A stretch of 63,539 nt of DNA from Mesostigma viride (lineage: Eukaryota > Streptophyta > Mesostigmatophyceae > Mesostigmatales > Mesostigmataceae), in contig RPFO01000038.1 of the NCBI GenBank assembly GCA_009746045.1, positions 814,107 to 877,645 of the forward strand. The letters run 5' to 3'. Positions 10,450-21,738 of the stretch are shown here, in pieces. The notes below the pieces were generated by a model. The model saw nothing but the letters and a program-made list of their open reading frames with translations. It did no database searches and was not told the DNA's origin. A program made the translations under genes and the position numbers. Each line of letters opens with the position of its first letter. The stretch's first letter is position 1.

Positions 10450-13400
10450 TCAGATGTGCGGAGATACTATGCGATCCAGCCGGTCCACGACCTGTTTGTA
10501 GAGCTTGTGCCAAGGGGCAGCACCGAACAGATGTGGGTGACGTTGCAAAAAACATCGGACTTGACGGAGCATAATGGCTCGGTCATAGTCTTTGACCAAT
10601 AAACGCTGCAAGAGTTCAACAAGAGTCGTGATGAAATCAACACGATAAGAACAAAGACGGGAAAAACGATGTAACTGAGAAAGAACAACACCATATTTTG
10701 CTGTGTGGGAAAGGAGACTGTGAATATCGGGGTAACGAATAAAAGGAATTTGCTGGTATTTAGGATCCTTGCGCTTATCATAGATAGCCGTACGCCAGCC
10801 CTTCTTGTTATGGGTAATGTTAAGATCGAGGTAATTGCAATGAGTATCCTCCGACGTGAGCTTTAATGTGAGGGACGCTTGCGGGTAGATGCCAGGCAGA
10901 CCAGCGGTGATATACAAATGGGTTGCGAAATCAGGGTTGTCGAAAGCGATGACATCATCAATGTATCGACATGTATGGATAAAACGCCTGATGAGAACAT
11001 CATCGTTTGAGGCAATGAGATTCTCCATGAATGCAAGCTCATAAGTGTATAGATAGAGGTTTGCAAGGAGCCCGGCACAGTTAGTGCCCATAGGGATGCC
11101 GATAGCTTGTTGGTATACATTGCCCGCAAAACAGATGAAGGTGTTATCAACAAGATAAGAGATCCAATGGACAAGGTCAGCCTTCGTGATAATATAATTA
11201 TAACCATCCCGCACGATAGCACCTGCCGCGATCCCTGAGAGCCACGTTGCCGTGGGCTTGGTCTGAGAAACACGCACGTGCAGGTGGTTGCGCCCGTGAG
11301 GCCTACGTGCATACAGACGAGTAAGGAGGCTATCTAAACGAGCTTTCAAATCGTGCAAATCTAGTGTGGTATATAGAGTGGTGAAATCATAGGTGGCTAT
11401 GGGCATAGGTATACGTTTCTCTGCTGCTGTCTTAGAACGGCTAAGGGCGGCAAGGCGTAGGCGTACTTGGGCTGAGTCTATGACGATCCAACTACCAGCG
11501 CATTCATACCCGGCATTCGACAGCACCTCCACCCATAATGCATTGGCTTCGGGGAGAAGAGCATTCAAAGCATGGCAGATGAGTTTCGAGAGAGGCATCA
11601 GTGGGGCTGAATGCGACGCAGCAATGGTGCGCAAAGCAACAGGAGTTTTGTGCAGCTTAAGAGTGAGATACAGATATGGGAACGTAGTGGTGGTGGCGCG
11701 TCGCTGCCGCTTAAGGAATGCCCGAGCAAAAATGTTTTGGCTGTGCAGAAAAGCCCGATGAGCAGCGGTGATACTGGCGGTGGACTGTGCACGCTGAACA
11801 TAGGTAGGGCTGGACGCCAACTCGTGTTGCAAAGTAGCAAGGTAGTGCTTCTTGCATATGAAAGCAAAGTTGTTGGCACTCTTGTCAACACACGTGATGA
11901 TAAAGTCCTGCTTGAAGTGGTCAAGAAGTGCTTTATCTGTGGTGTTGAGCCAGGTGGTGCGGTGGACCTGCTGGAGACGGTAATCAAGCCTGGTGAGACG
12001 TGCATTGCATTCGTGAATGACGGCGCGAAACCACGGTTCCATGGCAAGGGGAGCAAGCTGTAGGTCCGTGCTCATGGCATTGCAAAATTTGCGCAGTGAT
12101 GTGGAGAGCAGTGCATTCACCTCTTTGGCACACGTGCGCTGGACCCACGGCCGAAACTTGGTGCCTTTGGCAAAAAGGTCTACAAGCGTGTGGCTCGGCA
12201 GGATGCTGAGGTCAGCGGTCATGACGTGCTGTGAGGTGGGATCAAGGTACTTGAAATACCGTTGTTGTTGGCAGGGGCAGGGCCCTGCCAAGATGGTGGC
12301 CAGCTCGGTGGGCGTTGTATCGCGGCTGACCTTCCCGTTGCTGAAAACCATTTGTCCCAAGGTGGGAGAGTAATGCCAGGCAGCAATGGGAGTGCCGAAA
12401 GTGTTGCGCACCACGAGCGGCATCGCAGCCTGCACTTGCGGCAAATGCAGAATGTGTGGCAAACACAGCTCATCCATCGCAGCATGAATGAAAGGTGAGA
12501 TCAGCAAACGGCGCGGACGCAGTGCATCTGCATTCCCATTGACACGGTGCCGAATGATACGTGAGAGAAGGCCTCGCAGACTAGTGGCATGGGAGCGGGG
12601 GACTTGCAGATCAGCTGGGGAGCACGACCCGACGGCAATGTGTAAGCTGGTAAGCTTCTTCAAGCTGCAGGCTTCGAGATAGGATGCATGAAAGTTGCCG
12701 CGTTGCATAAGCCGAGACATGTGACGTAAGCAGCGGAGACTGGTGGAGTAAAGGGAAGGATCGGTGGACACATGTGTGGAAGGTGGAGGGGCCGGGGTGA
12801 CGCTGGGGGGATAGGGGCGATATGGGTGGAGATTGTGCTTCAGACGCCAGGCACGGATGAACATAAGAGGGCGGGGACGGAGGGGAGGCGGGCGGCGGCG
12901 AGACCGAGCTTTGAAACTCTTGCCTTCAATGCAAAAACCGTGGGGCAGAAATGCATGTAACATTCGTTTCCAAAACGTTTCCCGATGCCCTGCGGCTTTG
13001 CGAAAAGCGGCGCCGGTAAAGGTGCCGGGGACATGTTCCAAGGGGACGACTCGCCAATCCCACCACCCGTATTGGGCCATGGCGCCATGTAGGGGGGTGT
13101 CGTCGTTGGCGGCAGGGCGGCCAATATGAAGGCGGCGTGCCGCTCGGACATGTTCCTGAAAACGCGTCCAGGCATCCCGTTGCGTCTGGCCAACGTAGAT
13201 ACGCTGAGGGTACCTGCGGTTGTAAATGGCATAAATGACGCGATGGGTGCTTACGGGGTGTGGGCGAGTGGAGTTGGTAAGCGACAAATGCGTGCGCTGT
13301 AAGCGCCGGAGGCGACGTAGAGTATGGTCATCCTTGCAGTGATGGTTATGGCGCGTGTTGATGCGACAACGCTTCCGCCATGCCTGTGAGGAGATACGAT

Positions 13401-13506
13401 AGGGGAACTGCCGAGAAATAGCAGTGTACTTCCGGTAATCAATGCCACTGGATTGCCGTATTCTGTGGAGGGTAAGAGCATGCCAGAAAGTCATAAGGTG
13501 TTTCAT
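10450..13506 (-). CDS. GIY-YIG/reverse transcriptase polyprotein of a permuted Penelope-like element
   Basis: 1,018 aa, uninterrupted. Residues ~88-180 form a GIY-YIG endonuclease: VIYAIYN, then IYVGQT, an R-x2-x-H segment (RFQEH), and HRETFW, the usual position of the catalytic glutamate. Reverse transcriptase motifs follow in the C-terminal half: LYLTLKLHKTP, the metal-binding ATYDFTTLYT, GIPMGTNCAG, the catalytic RYIDDV (coded near 10944-10970), then YLDLNIT and a thumb region ending in an RH-rich tail. In canonical Penelope elements GIY-YIG lies after the reverse transcriptase; here it is N-terminal, as in Chlamys and Naiad elements. The enzyme would nick DNA and prime cDNA synthesis at the break. 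The start codon is the first in-frame ATG upstream of the endonuclease; an earlier start is not excluded. Confidence 0.9.
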   Translation of the reverse strand: MKHLMTFWHALTLHRIRQSSGIDYRKYTAISRQFPYRISSQAWRKRCRINTRHNHHCKDDHTLRRLRRLQRTHLSLTNSTRPHPVSTHRVIYAIYNRRYPQRIYVGQTQRDAWTRFQEHVRAARRLHIGRPAANDDTPLHGAMAQYGWWDWRVVPLEHVPGTFTGAAFRKAAGHRETFWKRMLHAFLPHGFCIEGKSFKARSRRRPPPLRPRPLMFIRAWRLKHNLHPYRPYPPSVTPAPPPSTHVSTDPSLYSTSLRCLRHMSRLMQRGNFHASYLEACSLKKLTSLHIAVGSCSPADLQVPRSHATSLRGLLSRIIRHRVNGNADALRPRRLLISPFIHAAMDELCLPHILHLPQVQAAMPLVVRNTFGTPIAAWHYSPTLGQMVFSNGKVSRDTTPTELATILAGPCPCQQQRYFKYLDPTSQHVMTADLSILPSHTLVDLFAKGTKFRPWVQRTCAKEVNALLSTSLRKFCNAMSTDLQLAPLAMEPWFRAVIHECNARLTRLDYRLQQVHRTTWLNTTDKALLDHFKQDFIITCVDKSANNFAFICKKHYLATLQHELASSPTYVQRAQSTASITAAHRAFLHSQNIFARAFLKRQRRATTTTFPYLYLTLKLHKTPVALRTIAASHSAPLMPLSKLICHALNALLPEANALWVEVLSNAGYECAGSWIVIDSAQVRLRLAALSRSKTAAEKRIPMPIATYDFTTLYTTLDLHDLKARLDSLLTRLYARRPHGRNHLHVRVSQTKPTATWLSGIAAGAIVRDGYNYIITKADLVHWISYLVDNTFICFAGNVYQQAIGIPMGTNCAGLLANLYLYTYELAFMENLIASNDDVLIRRFIHTCRYIDDVIAFDNPDFATHLYITAGLPGIYPQASLTLKLTSEDTHCNYLDLNITHNKKGWRTAIYDKRKDPKYQQIPFIRYPDIHSLLSHTAKYGVVLSQLHRFSRLCSYRVDFITTLVELLQRLLVKDYDRAIMLRQVRCFLQRHPHLFGAAPWHKLYKQVVDRLDRIVSPHI

Positions 13507-14445
13507 GATGATTCAGATGCACTGAGAGCTAAGACATCAAACAGAACCAGAGCGGAGCATATTGAGGTAAGTCAATATTCACTGCGTAACACCCGTTACG
13601 CGATAGCGGTGGTCCATGATGCATCTCCCCGGGGCAGGATGTGGCTAACAACACAGCTGAATGGACTCGGAACATGTGGATTCCCAGTGGGGGGGCCTTC
13701 CAATTGTCATACTTGACACCTCTTTCCTGTAACGAAAAGATTTCCCTTCTTCATGTTCCAGATGAGTCACCGTGCTCCTGCCTTTGTGTTTTTTTGGCGT
13801 TTGTAAAGAGATATGGGAGGGTAAACAAAAGCAAAGGCTGATATTGCCGTGTGGGGGGCCCGATCCTTGGTTAGTCTCTCAAGTGCCCACAGAAAAACAC
13901 GAGAGTAGCACACACAGCGCGCAGCCCAGCCTAGCTCCCTCAGTAAAAGTAAAAGAAAAAGGACAAGAACAGCAAAACAAACGAGAACAAGAAAAAGAAC
14001 AAAACACAGACACGTAGTGCAATGTGAGCGGAATGATGGAGGAAGGTGAGAGGGGGACATCGTATTGAATGTGTAGGCATTGAGGCAGCCGAAGCGTCCC
14101 ATCCCCGGGTACATTCGTGGCTTTCAAAAAAGCCACAACCTGCGTGGAAGAGGAAAATGCAGGAACGATGAGTATGATCCTGAAAACGAGGTTGAGGAAA
14201 CGCGGAGAGGAAATGCCGGCCGCTGAAACGATTCCGATGGAACTATGGGTTTCGCCGACATGAGGCGGTGCAGCTGACTATCTCTATGGTGTCGTGTGTG
14301 ACCGGGAGTGCCGGTTCACGTGCGCACTCGTCGGACTAGCCCGACGACATGTGTGCTTGGTTGCCCACGGCTGAAATCCTCTTGCCCGTCATGCAAAGGC
14401 CACGCCTCCTAGCCGAAAACGAACTATATTCAACCAATCTAATAT
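13507..14445 (-). other. 5' untranslated part of the full Penelope-like unit, with two hairpins
   Basis: No long ORF. Near its 5' end are two adjacent stem-loops: GTGACCGG-gagtg-CCGGTTCAC (14298-14319, one bulge) and CGTCGG-actagc-CCGACG (14329-14346). Penelope-like elements often carry hammerhead ribozymes in this zone, but the CTGANGA...GAAA core was not found by eye. The hairpins may be RNA structure or promoter elements. Confidence 0.5.
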
Positions 14446-17207
14446 CAAAGAGACAACCAGCGCAGGCCAGAAATCGGGAGAATCCGGACCATGGTAGCTC
14501 GAGCCTGCCGTTATCTTTTCCGCGTTTTCGAGTCGTTCAGGATGATGAAGATGAATGGTGATGGAAATGTGTATCCTTGTGCATTGAAATTATGGCTGGC
14601 TTACGTGTGGAGCGACTAGATGACCTAGACGGTGGGGCCGGAAACAGCATGCTTGATCAGGGCGTGTGTTTCTAGCCTAACTGGCCGGGAGTGTCTAGTG
14701 GTGAGCACCATTGCTGCGATCGCTCTCCCACCATTTACGAGGAAATACCCGCAAATGGAAAACCACTGAAAAGGTCTAGCTAGTCAGTCATCACGTTAGC
14801 CATGCCATGATTCCAAACGTCCAAGAACTGCACACGGTGCAAAGGCAAAAAGCCGGAGGACAGCACTTTCAAATGTGCGGCGGGAACCAAAAGCCCGCGG
14901 ATGCCAGAAAACATCGTGTTGCGGCAGCGACGCGACGATGTGGACAACGAATCCAGTGCCAAGCTCGGAACGGCCGCAAAGGAGATCTGGCATCACAGGG
15001 TTCAGATGTGCGGAGATACTATGCGATCCAGCCGGTCCACGACCTGTTTGTAGAGCTTGTGCCAAGGGGCAGCACCGAACAGATGTGGGTGACGTTGCAA
15101 AAAACATCGGACTTGACGGAGCATAATGGCTCGGTCATAGTCTTTGACCAATAAACGCTGCAAGAGTTCAACAAGAGTCGTGATGAAATCAACACGATAA
15201 GAACAAAGACGGGAAAAACGATGTAACTGAGAAAGAACAACACCATATTTTGCTGTGTGGGAAAGGAGACTGTGAATATCGGGGTAACGAATAAAAGGAA
15301 TTTGCTGGTATTTAGGATCCTTGCGCTTATCATAGATAGCCGTACGCCAGCCCTTCTTGTTATGGGTAATGTTAAGATCGAGGTAATTGCAATGAGTATC
15401 CTCCGACGTGAGCTTTAATGTGAGGGACGCTTGCGGGTAGATGCCAGGCAGACCAGCGGTGATATACAAATGGGTTGCGAAATCAGGGTTGTCGAAAGCG
15501 ATGACATCATCAATGTATCGACATGTATGGATAAAACGCCTGATGAGAACATCATCGTTTGAGGCAATGAGATTCTCCATGAATGCAAGCTCATAAGTGT
15601 ATAGATAGAGGTTTGCAAGGAGCCCGGCACAGTTAGTGCCCATAGGGATGCCGATAGCTTGTTGGTATACATTGCCCGCAAAACAGATGAAGGTGTTATC
15701 AACAAGATAAGAGATCCAATGGACAAGGTCAGCCTTCGTGATAATATAATTATAACCATCCCGCACGATAGCACCTGCCGCGATCCCTGAGAGCCACGTT
15801 GCCGTGGGCTTGGTCTGAGAAACACGCACGTGCAGGTGGTTGCGCCCGTGAGGCCTACGTGCATACAGACGAGTAAGGAGGCTATCTAAACGAGCTTTCA
15901 AATCGTGCAAATCTAGTGTGGTATATAGAGTGGTGAAATCATAGGTGGCTATGGGCATAGGTATACGTTTCTCTGCTGCTGTCTTAGAACGGCTAAGGGC
16001 GGCAAGGCGTAGGCGTACTTGGGCTGAGTCTATGACGATCCAACTACCAGCGCATTCATACCCGGCATTCGACAGCACCTCCACCCATAATGCATTGGCT
16101 TCGGGGAGAAGAGCATTCAAAGCATGGCAGATGAGTTTCGAGAGAGGCATCAGTGGGGCTGAATGCGACGCAGCAATGGTGCGCAAAGCAACAGGAGTTT
16201 TGTGCAGCTTAAGAGTGAGATACAGATATGGGAACGTAGTGGTGGTGGCGCGTCGCTGCCGCTTAAGGAATGCCCGAGCAAAAATGTTTTGGCTGTGCAG
16301 AAAAGCCCGATGAGCAGCGGTGATACTGGCGGTGGACTGTGCACGCTGAACATAGGTAGGGCTGGACGCCAACTCGTGTTGCAAAGTAGCAAGGTAGTGC
16401 TTCTTGCATATGAAAGCAAAGTTGTTGGCACTCTTGTCAACACACGTGATGATAAAGTCCTGCTTGAAGTGGTCAAGAAGTGCTTTATCTGTGGTGTTGA
16501 GCCAGGTGGTGCGGTGGACCTGCTGGAGACGGTAATCAAGCCTGGTGAGACGTGCATTGCATTCGTGAATGACGGCGCGAAACCACGGTTCCATGGCAAG
16601 GGGAGCAAGCTGTAGGTCCGTGCTCATGGCATTGCAAAATTTGCGCAGTGATGTGGAGAGCAGTGCATTCACCTCTTTGGCACACGTGCGCTGGACCCAC
16701 GGCCGAAACTTGGTGCCTTTGGCAAAAAGGTCTACAAGCGTGTGGCTCGGCAGGATGCTGAGGTCAGCGGTCATGACGTGCTGTGAGGTGGGATCAAGGT
16801 ACTTGAAATACCGTTGTTGTTGGCAGGGGCAGGGCCCTGCCAAGATGGTGGCCAGCTCGGTGGGCGTTGTATCGCGGCTGACCTTCCCGTTGCTGAAAAC
16901 CATTTGTCCCAAGGTGGGAGAGTAATGCCAGGCAGCAATGGGAGTGCCGAAAGTGTTGCGCACCACGAGCGGCATCGCAGCCTGCACTTGCGGCAAATGC
17001 AGAATGTGTGGCAAACACAGCTCATCCATCGCAGCATGAATGAAAGGTGAGATCAGCAAACGGCGCGGACGCAGTGCATCTGCATTCCCATTGACACGGT
17101 GCCGAATGATACGTGAGAGAAGGCCTCGCAGACTAGTGGCATGGGAGCGGGGGACTTGCAGATCAGCTGGGGAGCACGACCCGACGGCAATGTGTAAGCT
17201 GGTAAGC
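14446..17207 (-). mobile_element. 5'-truncated upstream copy (pseudo-LTR) of the Penelope-like element
   Basis: 2,762 bp matching 9894-12655 at a constant offset of 4,552 bases. The match stops at 17207, where the right target duplication begins one base later. This copy forms the upstream part of the tandem and could supply promoter sequence for the full unit, as proposed for Penelope pseudo-LTRs. It lacks the endonuclease domain. Confidence 0.88.
15002..17207 (-). pseudogene. Truncated Penelope-like reverse transcriptase ORF
   Basis: The open frame, about 735 codons, covers the linker and reverse transcriptase domain with the same DFTTLYT, GIPMGTN and YIDD motifs as the full unit. It has no GIY-YIG domain because the 5' end is missing. 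It is open but probably not an independent gene. A run-on frame on the minus strand (17610-17053) joins flanking DNA to the truncated end and is an artefact of insertion. Confidence 0.8.
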
Positions 17208-17208
17208 A

Positions 17209-17220
17209 AAGCAATGATAT
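17209..17220. repeat. Target-site duplication, right copy (Penelope-like element)
   Basis: AAGCAATGATAT, identical to 9882-9893. One extra A (17208) separates it from the truncated end. Confidence 0.85.
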
Positions 17221-17600
17221 ACGCATACGTAATTTACACGTACCTCCGTCTGAACATCGCACAGTGAACAAAGTGCAAGACGTGTTCGCTGTGTTACCCC
17301 AACGGTTACAAATGCTTACGGCCTCAGTCGCACATCTCCGTAGCGCAATGGGAAGGGCAAATGTCTCCAGAATCTCCGATTGGCCGGGAACTAGCGTACG
17401 ATTTTCACAGATTTTCACTCCAGTTGGTCGCCCGGACTGGAATATTTGCTCGCGTTCAGTGGGCCCTAAATGTGCACACGTTCCGTAGACGGTTGTAGTA
17501 GAGTAGGTGACGTGTCCGGCCAGACCGGCCACAAACGCCGGACAGGCACAATATTGGTTACTACCGGGGGCCCGGGGGCGAAGCCCCCGTTCTTGTTTTA
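17221..17600. repeat. Repeat fragment ending in the third GC hairpin
   Basis: It contains attggccgggaactagcgt (about 17382-17400, shared with 8038-8056) and ends in cgggggcgaagcccccg (17573-17589) followed by ttcttgtt, as at 6901 and 7629. It is the same repeat superfamily as 6186-8475, class unknown. Confidence 0.55.
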
Positions 17601-18058
17601 CATGACTCAATTTCCATGATTCCCCTCAGTGGTATTAACTGGCCGCCCGTAAGTGCAGGAAACATTATCGTAACTGCAACAGGTAATGGAAGGTTTCTGA
17701 CATGATGGGGCATTTCATCTAAGCACTGTTTCAATTAACCTTGTTTTGGTGTTGATGAAAAGTTTATTAGTTAAATATTAAGCTTACATCATACCAGAGT
17801 GCTGACAATAGCCTCGCCAATCCCAACTATGTCTGCCAGGCACTCAATTACAACGGTTCTCATATGTACAAGGTAATCATTACAGTGTTTGTCAAATGAC
17901 CCCGACGTCAATGGGGGCATATTGACAAACCATTGTTTCTCCGCTCAAGATTGTCCAGCCACTGTACACAGGCCAATGTATGGCAGTCGCAGCTGCCCAA
18001 AGATTAACAGCAGGGACTGCAAGAGTGCTTAACAAGTCCCCAGCGTCTGGCGCCGTAT
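17601..18058 (-). other. 3' flank / 3' UTR of the light-harvesting gene
   Basis: No second gene. On the minus strand, TGTAAT occurs near 17850 and 17880, about 180-210 bases after the stop codon. TGTAA is the usual polyadenylation signal of green algae, so the transcript probably ends near there. Confidence 0.45.
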
Positions 18059-18907
18059 TTACTGGCCGAAAATGGGGGTCTGGGTGATCAGTTCCTGGAC
18101 AACCATGCCAGCAATGCCAATCATTGCCAGGCGGCCGTTGTTCAGCTCCTTCGTGGCCATCTCGTCAAGCTCCTTAGAGTTGGTCGGCTTAAGGCCAAGG
18201 GGATCGTAGCCCAGGGTGCCTGGGGTGTACGACTCCTTGAGGACACCGGGGATGGAGAAAAAGGCCTCGGCAGGGCTGCCCCAGCCGCGGTTGATGCGGA
18301 AGCCCTCAGCAAGGCCGATGGCGAGGACTACCAACTCCCAAAATGGCTGGGGAACCTGCTGGAACTGGTTGATGGCGGGGCCGGTGATAGAGCCTCCGAA
18401 CAGGGGGTTGAAGGTCTCGCCGACGACAAAGCCCAGGGTGGCCAGCATGGCGACGCGGCCGTGAACCAGCTCGGACTCGCGCAGCATCTTGATCTCGGCA
18501 GTGGTCTTGCCCCCCAGAAAGTTGAGGGGATCGAAGCCATCGCCGAAGGGAGCAGACTTGCCTGGAAGGCCTGCGCAGACTGGAGTTTGTGTAACGAGAG
18601 AGCGACAGGATAGCACCAACGACGGAAAGTTAAACACCAGCTGCCGTATAATGCTTCAAAAGAGTCACCGAAGTTGGCTAGGTCTACATGCAGCATCGGA
18701 ACATATGATAACCATACGTGTTTTGATATCCCCGGGCAGATACTCACATTGGGCAGAAACTGGGGCTGGAGGAGCGGGCTTTTCGCCGAGAGTGCAGCGG
18801 ACCTTCACATTGCGACGGGCGCAGTGGCTGCAGGTGCTGGAGGCAATGGCGCAGGTGTGCGCGACGGCGGCACCCATGAAGGTGGAAGAGGCGACAGACA
18901 TGGCCAT
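18059..18907 (-). CDS. Light-harvesting chlorophyll-binding protein, LHCSR/LHCX type
   Basis: Two exons on the minus strand. Exon 1 is 18907-18748 (ATG at 18907, donor AAT|GTGAGT). Exon 2 begins at 18570 (acceptor GCGCAG) and runs to the stop at 18059; in-phase alternative acceptors exist at 18579 and 18561. The product is about 223 aa. An Ala/Ser-rich leader with a run ending RRNVKVRC looks like a plastid transit peptide. The mature part has LPGKSAPF, then GFDPLNFLGG, helix 1 with the pigment-binding ESELVHGRVAM, helix 2 PFWELVVLAIGLAEGF, GYDPLGLKP, and helix 3 KELNNGRLAM. The GSITGPAINQFQQV stretch and the LPG-APF start resemble the stress-related LHCSR/LHCX branch rather than major antenna proteins, so a photoprotective thylakoid role is likely. 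It ends soon after helix 3, without the C-terminal tail of algal LHCSR3. Confidence 0.87.
18571..18747 (-). other. Intron 1 of the light-harvesting gene
   Basis: 177 bp from GTGAGT to GCGCAG, phase 1. It separates the transit peptide from the mature protein, a common arrangement in algal antenna genes. Confidence 0.7.
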
Positions 18908-19757
18908 TTTTCGGGTTGTGTAGTGGAGATGCGTGGGGTGCGAAGGCTTGCAAGGATGCAGTGATGAGCACGTGCTGCTCAATTTATGCTTGGGTGCCGC
19001 AGAGAGGCAGTTGGCAACGGTTGAGTGAATATTGACGTTGCGTGCTGTCACGACGATCTAGCAAGACGTGGCCAAGCGTCACGAAGCCGCGAAGACGCCG
19101 AACCGACGGGAGAGCTGTTAACGGTCGCGTTGGCGCCACATTCATGCAACGCGGGCCGCAGGTTGGTTTTTCGAAGATCTCCGAATCAGCAACAGGCCAA
19201 CGGCAGCCACCTAACCGCGAGATCAGTATCAGACTTTAAGAAGTTTCCCTGCATGCACGTGACAGGCGGCGAGCTCGTAAGCGAGTTTCTTCCAGTCTCT
19301 TCTCCCGTTATTCTTCGGAGTTCGGACACCTCAACCCGCGCCGCGCCTGAGGTGAACGAACAATACTGCGCCGCGTCCCTGACGGGTAAAGAAGCATAAT
19401 TCTGGATTCTGCAACGTGCTCCTTGGGCACTGTACGATACGAACTACGGCAGGACTACGGTCGGGTTTTGCCGAAAAGGTCAGAAAGGATTTTCCCCTTT
19501 TTCATCGCCATTTTGCCCGCCATTATTTTGTATGCCTCAAGTCCAAACTGTGAACTGGCCAACAGGCCTCATGACTGCAATGCTGAGAGCATCAGTCTTG
19601 CCGGTTGTGTAGCTAATCACTAAATGAGGATTAGTCGATCTTTAACCAGGTCATGCGCAATGGCAGGCATTTCCCCGACGCCGTCCTTTCCGAATGCTGG
19701 CAAAGTATTTAATCCTGACCTGCATTTCCTGGTCCTCAGCACATTTAGAATATTACC
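18908..19757. promoter_or_regulatory. Divergent intergenic region between the antenna and glycosyltransferase genes
   Basis: 850 bp between two start codons that face away from each other, so both promoters should lie here. No clear TATA box or conserved motif pair was recognised, and no supported ORF exists. Confidence 0.4.
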
Positions 19758-21604
19758 ATGACGTCATGCACCGAGGTGCTGAACCTACTGAAGGGTTCGG
19801 GATATGGCAACTCCGCGCCCTCCCTCGTTAGCCAGTGTAGAAAAGCGGCCACCGCCCCTCGACCCGGGGTGGATGCCCGCAAGAGCACGCCGAAAAGGCT
19901 TTACTCGGATTTTCTCGGCTATGTGAAATCTGGCTTGTCGCCGTCGCATAAGCGACAGACAGGTGATCTCTCGTCTGCTTGGACGACAAGCCGAGCTCCG
20001 CGTCGCAGAAGTTTGACTGCCATTTGTTATCGTCGCAATTCTGCCGCGAATAAGGATGCCTCCGTCGGCAGTAGTGAAGGCCCCAACGTAGATGGGCAGT
20101 GGGAATCTGTGCCTGCAGGGGGCCCCGTAGCTGCGACTCCAATACCTGCAGACGACACCAGGAAAGCTGCTAATGGAAACAGATGGACTTTCAAGCAATG
20201 GGCCATGGTCGTGCTGGCATTCGGGGCGCTTGCCTCGGTCGCCTGGCTCCAGAATCTTTCCGCCGCCGGCTTGGTCGACGACACGGAGCCGCTGTTCGCG
20301 GAAGCGGCCCGTCAAATGTGAGCCTTTTCCCGTGGTTGCGGGAGCATATACAGGTCTACAGAACAAAAACGTCATAGTGATACCTCTGCAGCTGTCGGTG
20401 ACTTGCGACAGGTATTCGACGAATGGAGGTTATGCACATCTTCCCCGATTCAGGTACTGGGACGGTCCCGCCTACCAGGCATTGCTAGGCACAGCGGTAT
20501 GGCTGGTGTCAACAGACGCGCCTATCTGTGCCTCTGGCCTGTTCCCAGGTCGCCCTCCCAGAGTATCAGAAGACAACCCGTTGTGCAGTCGGGGATAGTA
20601 GCGGGACACAAAAGGGCTGTCGCCCTTTGTCCTACGGCGTTGCCAGGCAGTCCCCTTGGGATGATGGTCCCCTCCAAGGGGTTGGCTTGCGGTGGTGCTC
20701 TTTCTGTCGGGCCCCCTTTGCTTCCACGCGCCGCCTGGGTAGCTGCATCACTGCATGACGCGCTCTGGCCATCCATTTACTCTCACTCATCCACACATTC
20801 ACTCTCACTCATCCATACATCCACTCTCATTCATCTGCTCATTCACTCTCACTCCACGCGTTCACTCGGATTCGTCCATACGTTCTCTCTCACCCATCCA
20901 CACATTCTCTCTCTAACATCGGCATGGCCCCCTTGTGAGCAACGGCTTCACAGGGCAACACCGTTTCAAAGGGGTCATTGCCTGATGCTGTGAAGAGTAG
21001 TGACTCACGCCACGTGGTGTGGGTAGAACGACCGGCATGCCCATAGATAGACGTGGGGGCCAGCGCATCACGTGGGGGGCAGCGCAAGACATGAGGTCCA
21101 GGCACCATTAACACCCACCCATCCTTCACATCTCAAGTGGGCTTTTGCTAGGCAGGTGCGTCGGGGCGGGAGCGGCCCACAAAGGGAATGCACCTACCTT
21201 TTGGGGGGGGGGGGGTGTATAATACTTGAGGATTGCACTAGTAGGGATGGCAGCATCAATTGGCAGCGGACAGGGAGGCAGGGGCTGGGGACGGCAGTGC
21301 AGTGCAGGTAGGGCTTCTGACGCTGCCCATGTGATGGTACTATCAGGGACGGCATCTCCCGTGCCTTTGTGTTGATACGGTGGGGACGGCATCTCCCATT
21401 CCTTCGTGTTCTCGCGATTGGGGATGCCTCGTCTCCTTTGTGTTCCCATCGCCAACTCCCCCTTCTACCGCACCCAAGGCCGTATAGTATCCCGCTATAT
21501 TTGTATCGACAATTCACGAGGCTTACCTCACCACCCCGGTCCTCACACACACACACACACGCACACACACACAAACACACACACACACACACACGCACAA
21601 ACAC

Positions 21605-21676
<72 letters not shown>

Positions 21677-21685
21677 GCACACACA

Positions 21686-21738
<53 letters not shown>

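Larger units (their letters stand above)
9894..14445 (-). mobile_element. Full-length Penelope-like retroelement unit, Chlamys type
   Basis: This is a 4,552-bp unit on the minus strand. In sense order it has a 5' untranslated part (14445-13507), one long ORF (13506-10450) and a 3' UTR (10449-9894) ending in GTCTCTTTG. The neighbouring copy at 14446-17207 repeats its 3' 2.76 kb; all the reading frames compared on both strands are identical. Target duplications sit outside the pair at 9882-9893 and 17209-17220. A 5'-truncated copy directly upstream of a full copy is the pseudo-LTR arrangement typical of Penelope-like elements. The identity and the intact ORF argue for recent insertion and possible activity. 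The order GIY-YIG then reverse transcriptase marks the permuted Naiad/Chlamys clade. Confidence 0.88.

Noticed and set aside
11393-12373. Plus-strand frames of 118-150 codons inside the Penelope-like element, repeated at 15945-16925
   Set aside because: They are antisense shadows of the reverse transcriptase ORF, present in both copies only because the copies match.
9894-14445. Hammerhead ribozyme in the Penelope element
   Set aside because: The CTGANGA and GAAA core was looked for by eye on both strands of the untranslated parts and not found; a covariance search is needed to settle it.
17053-17610. 185-codon minus-strand frame across the right edge of the Penelope insertion
   Set aside because: It fuses flanking repeat sequence to the truncated end of the element and is created by the insertion.
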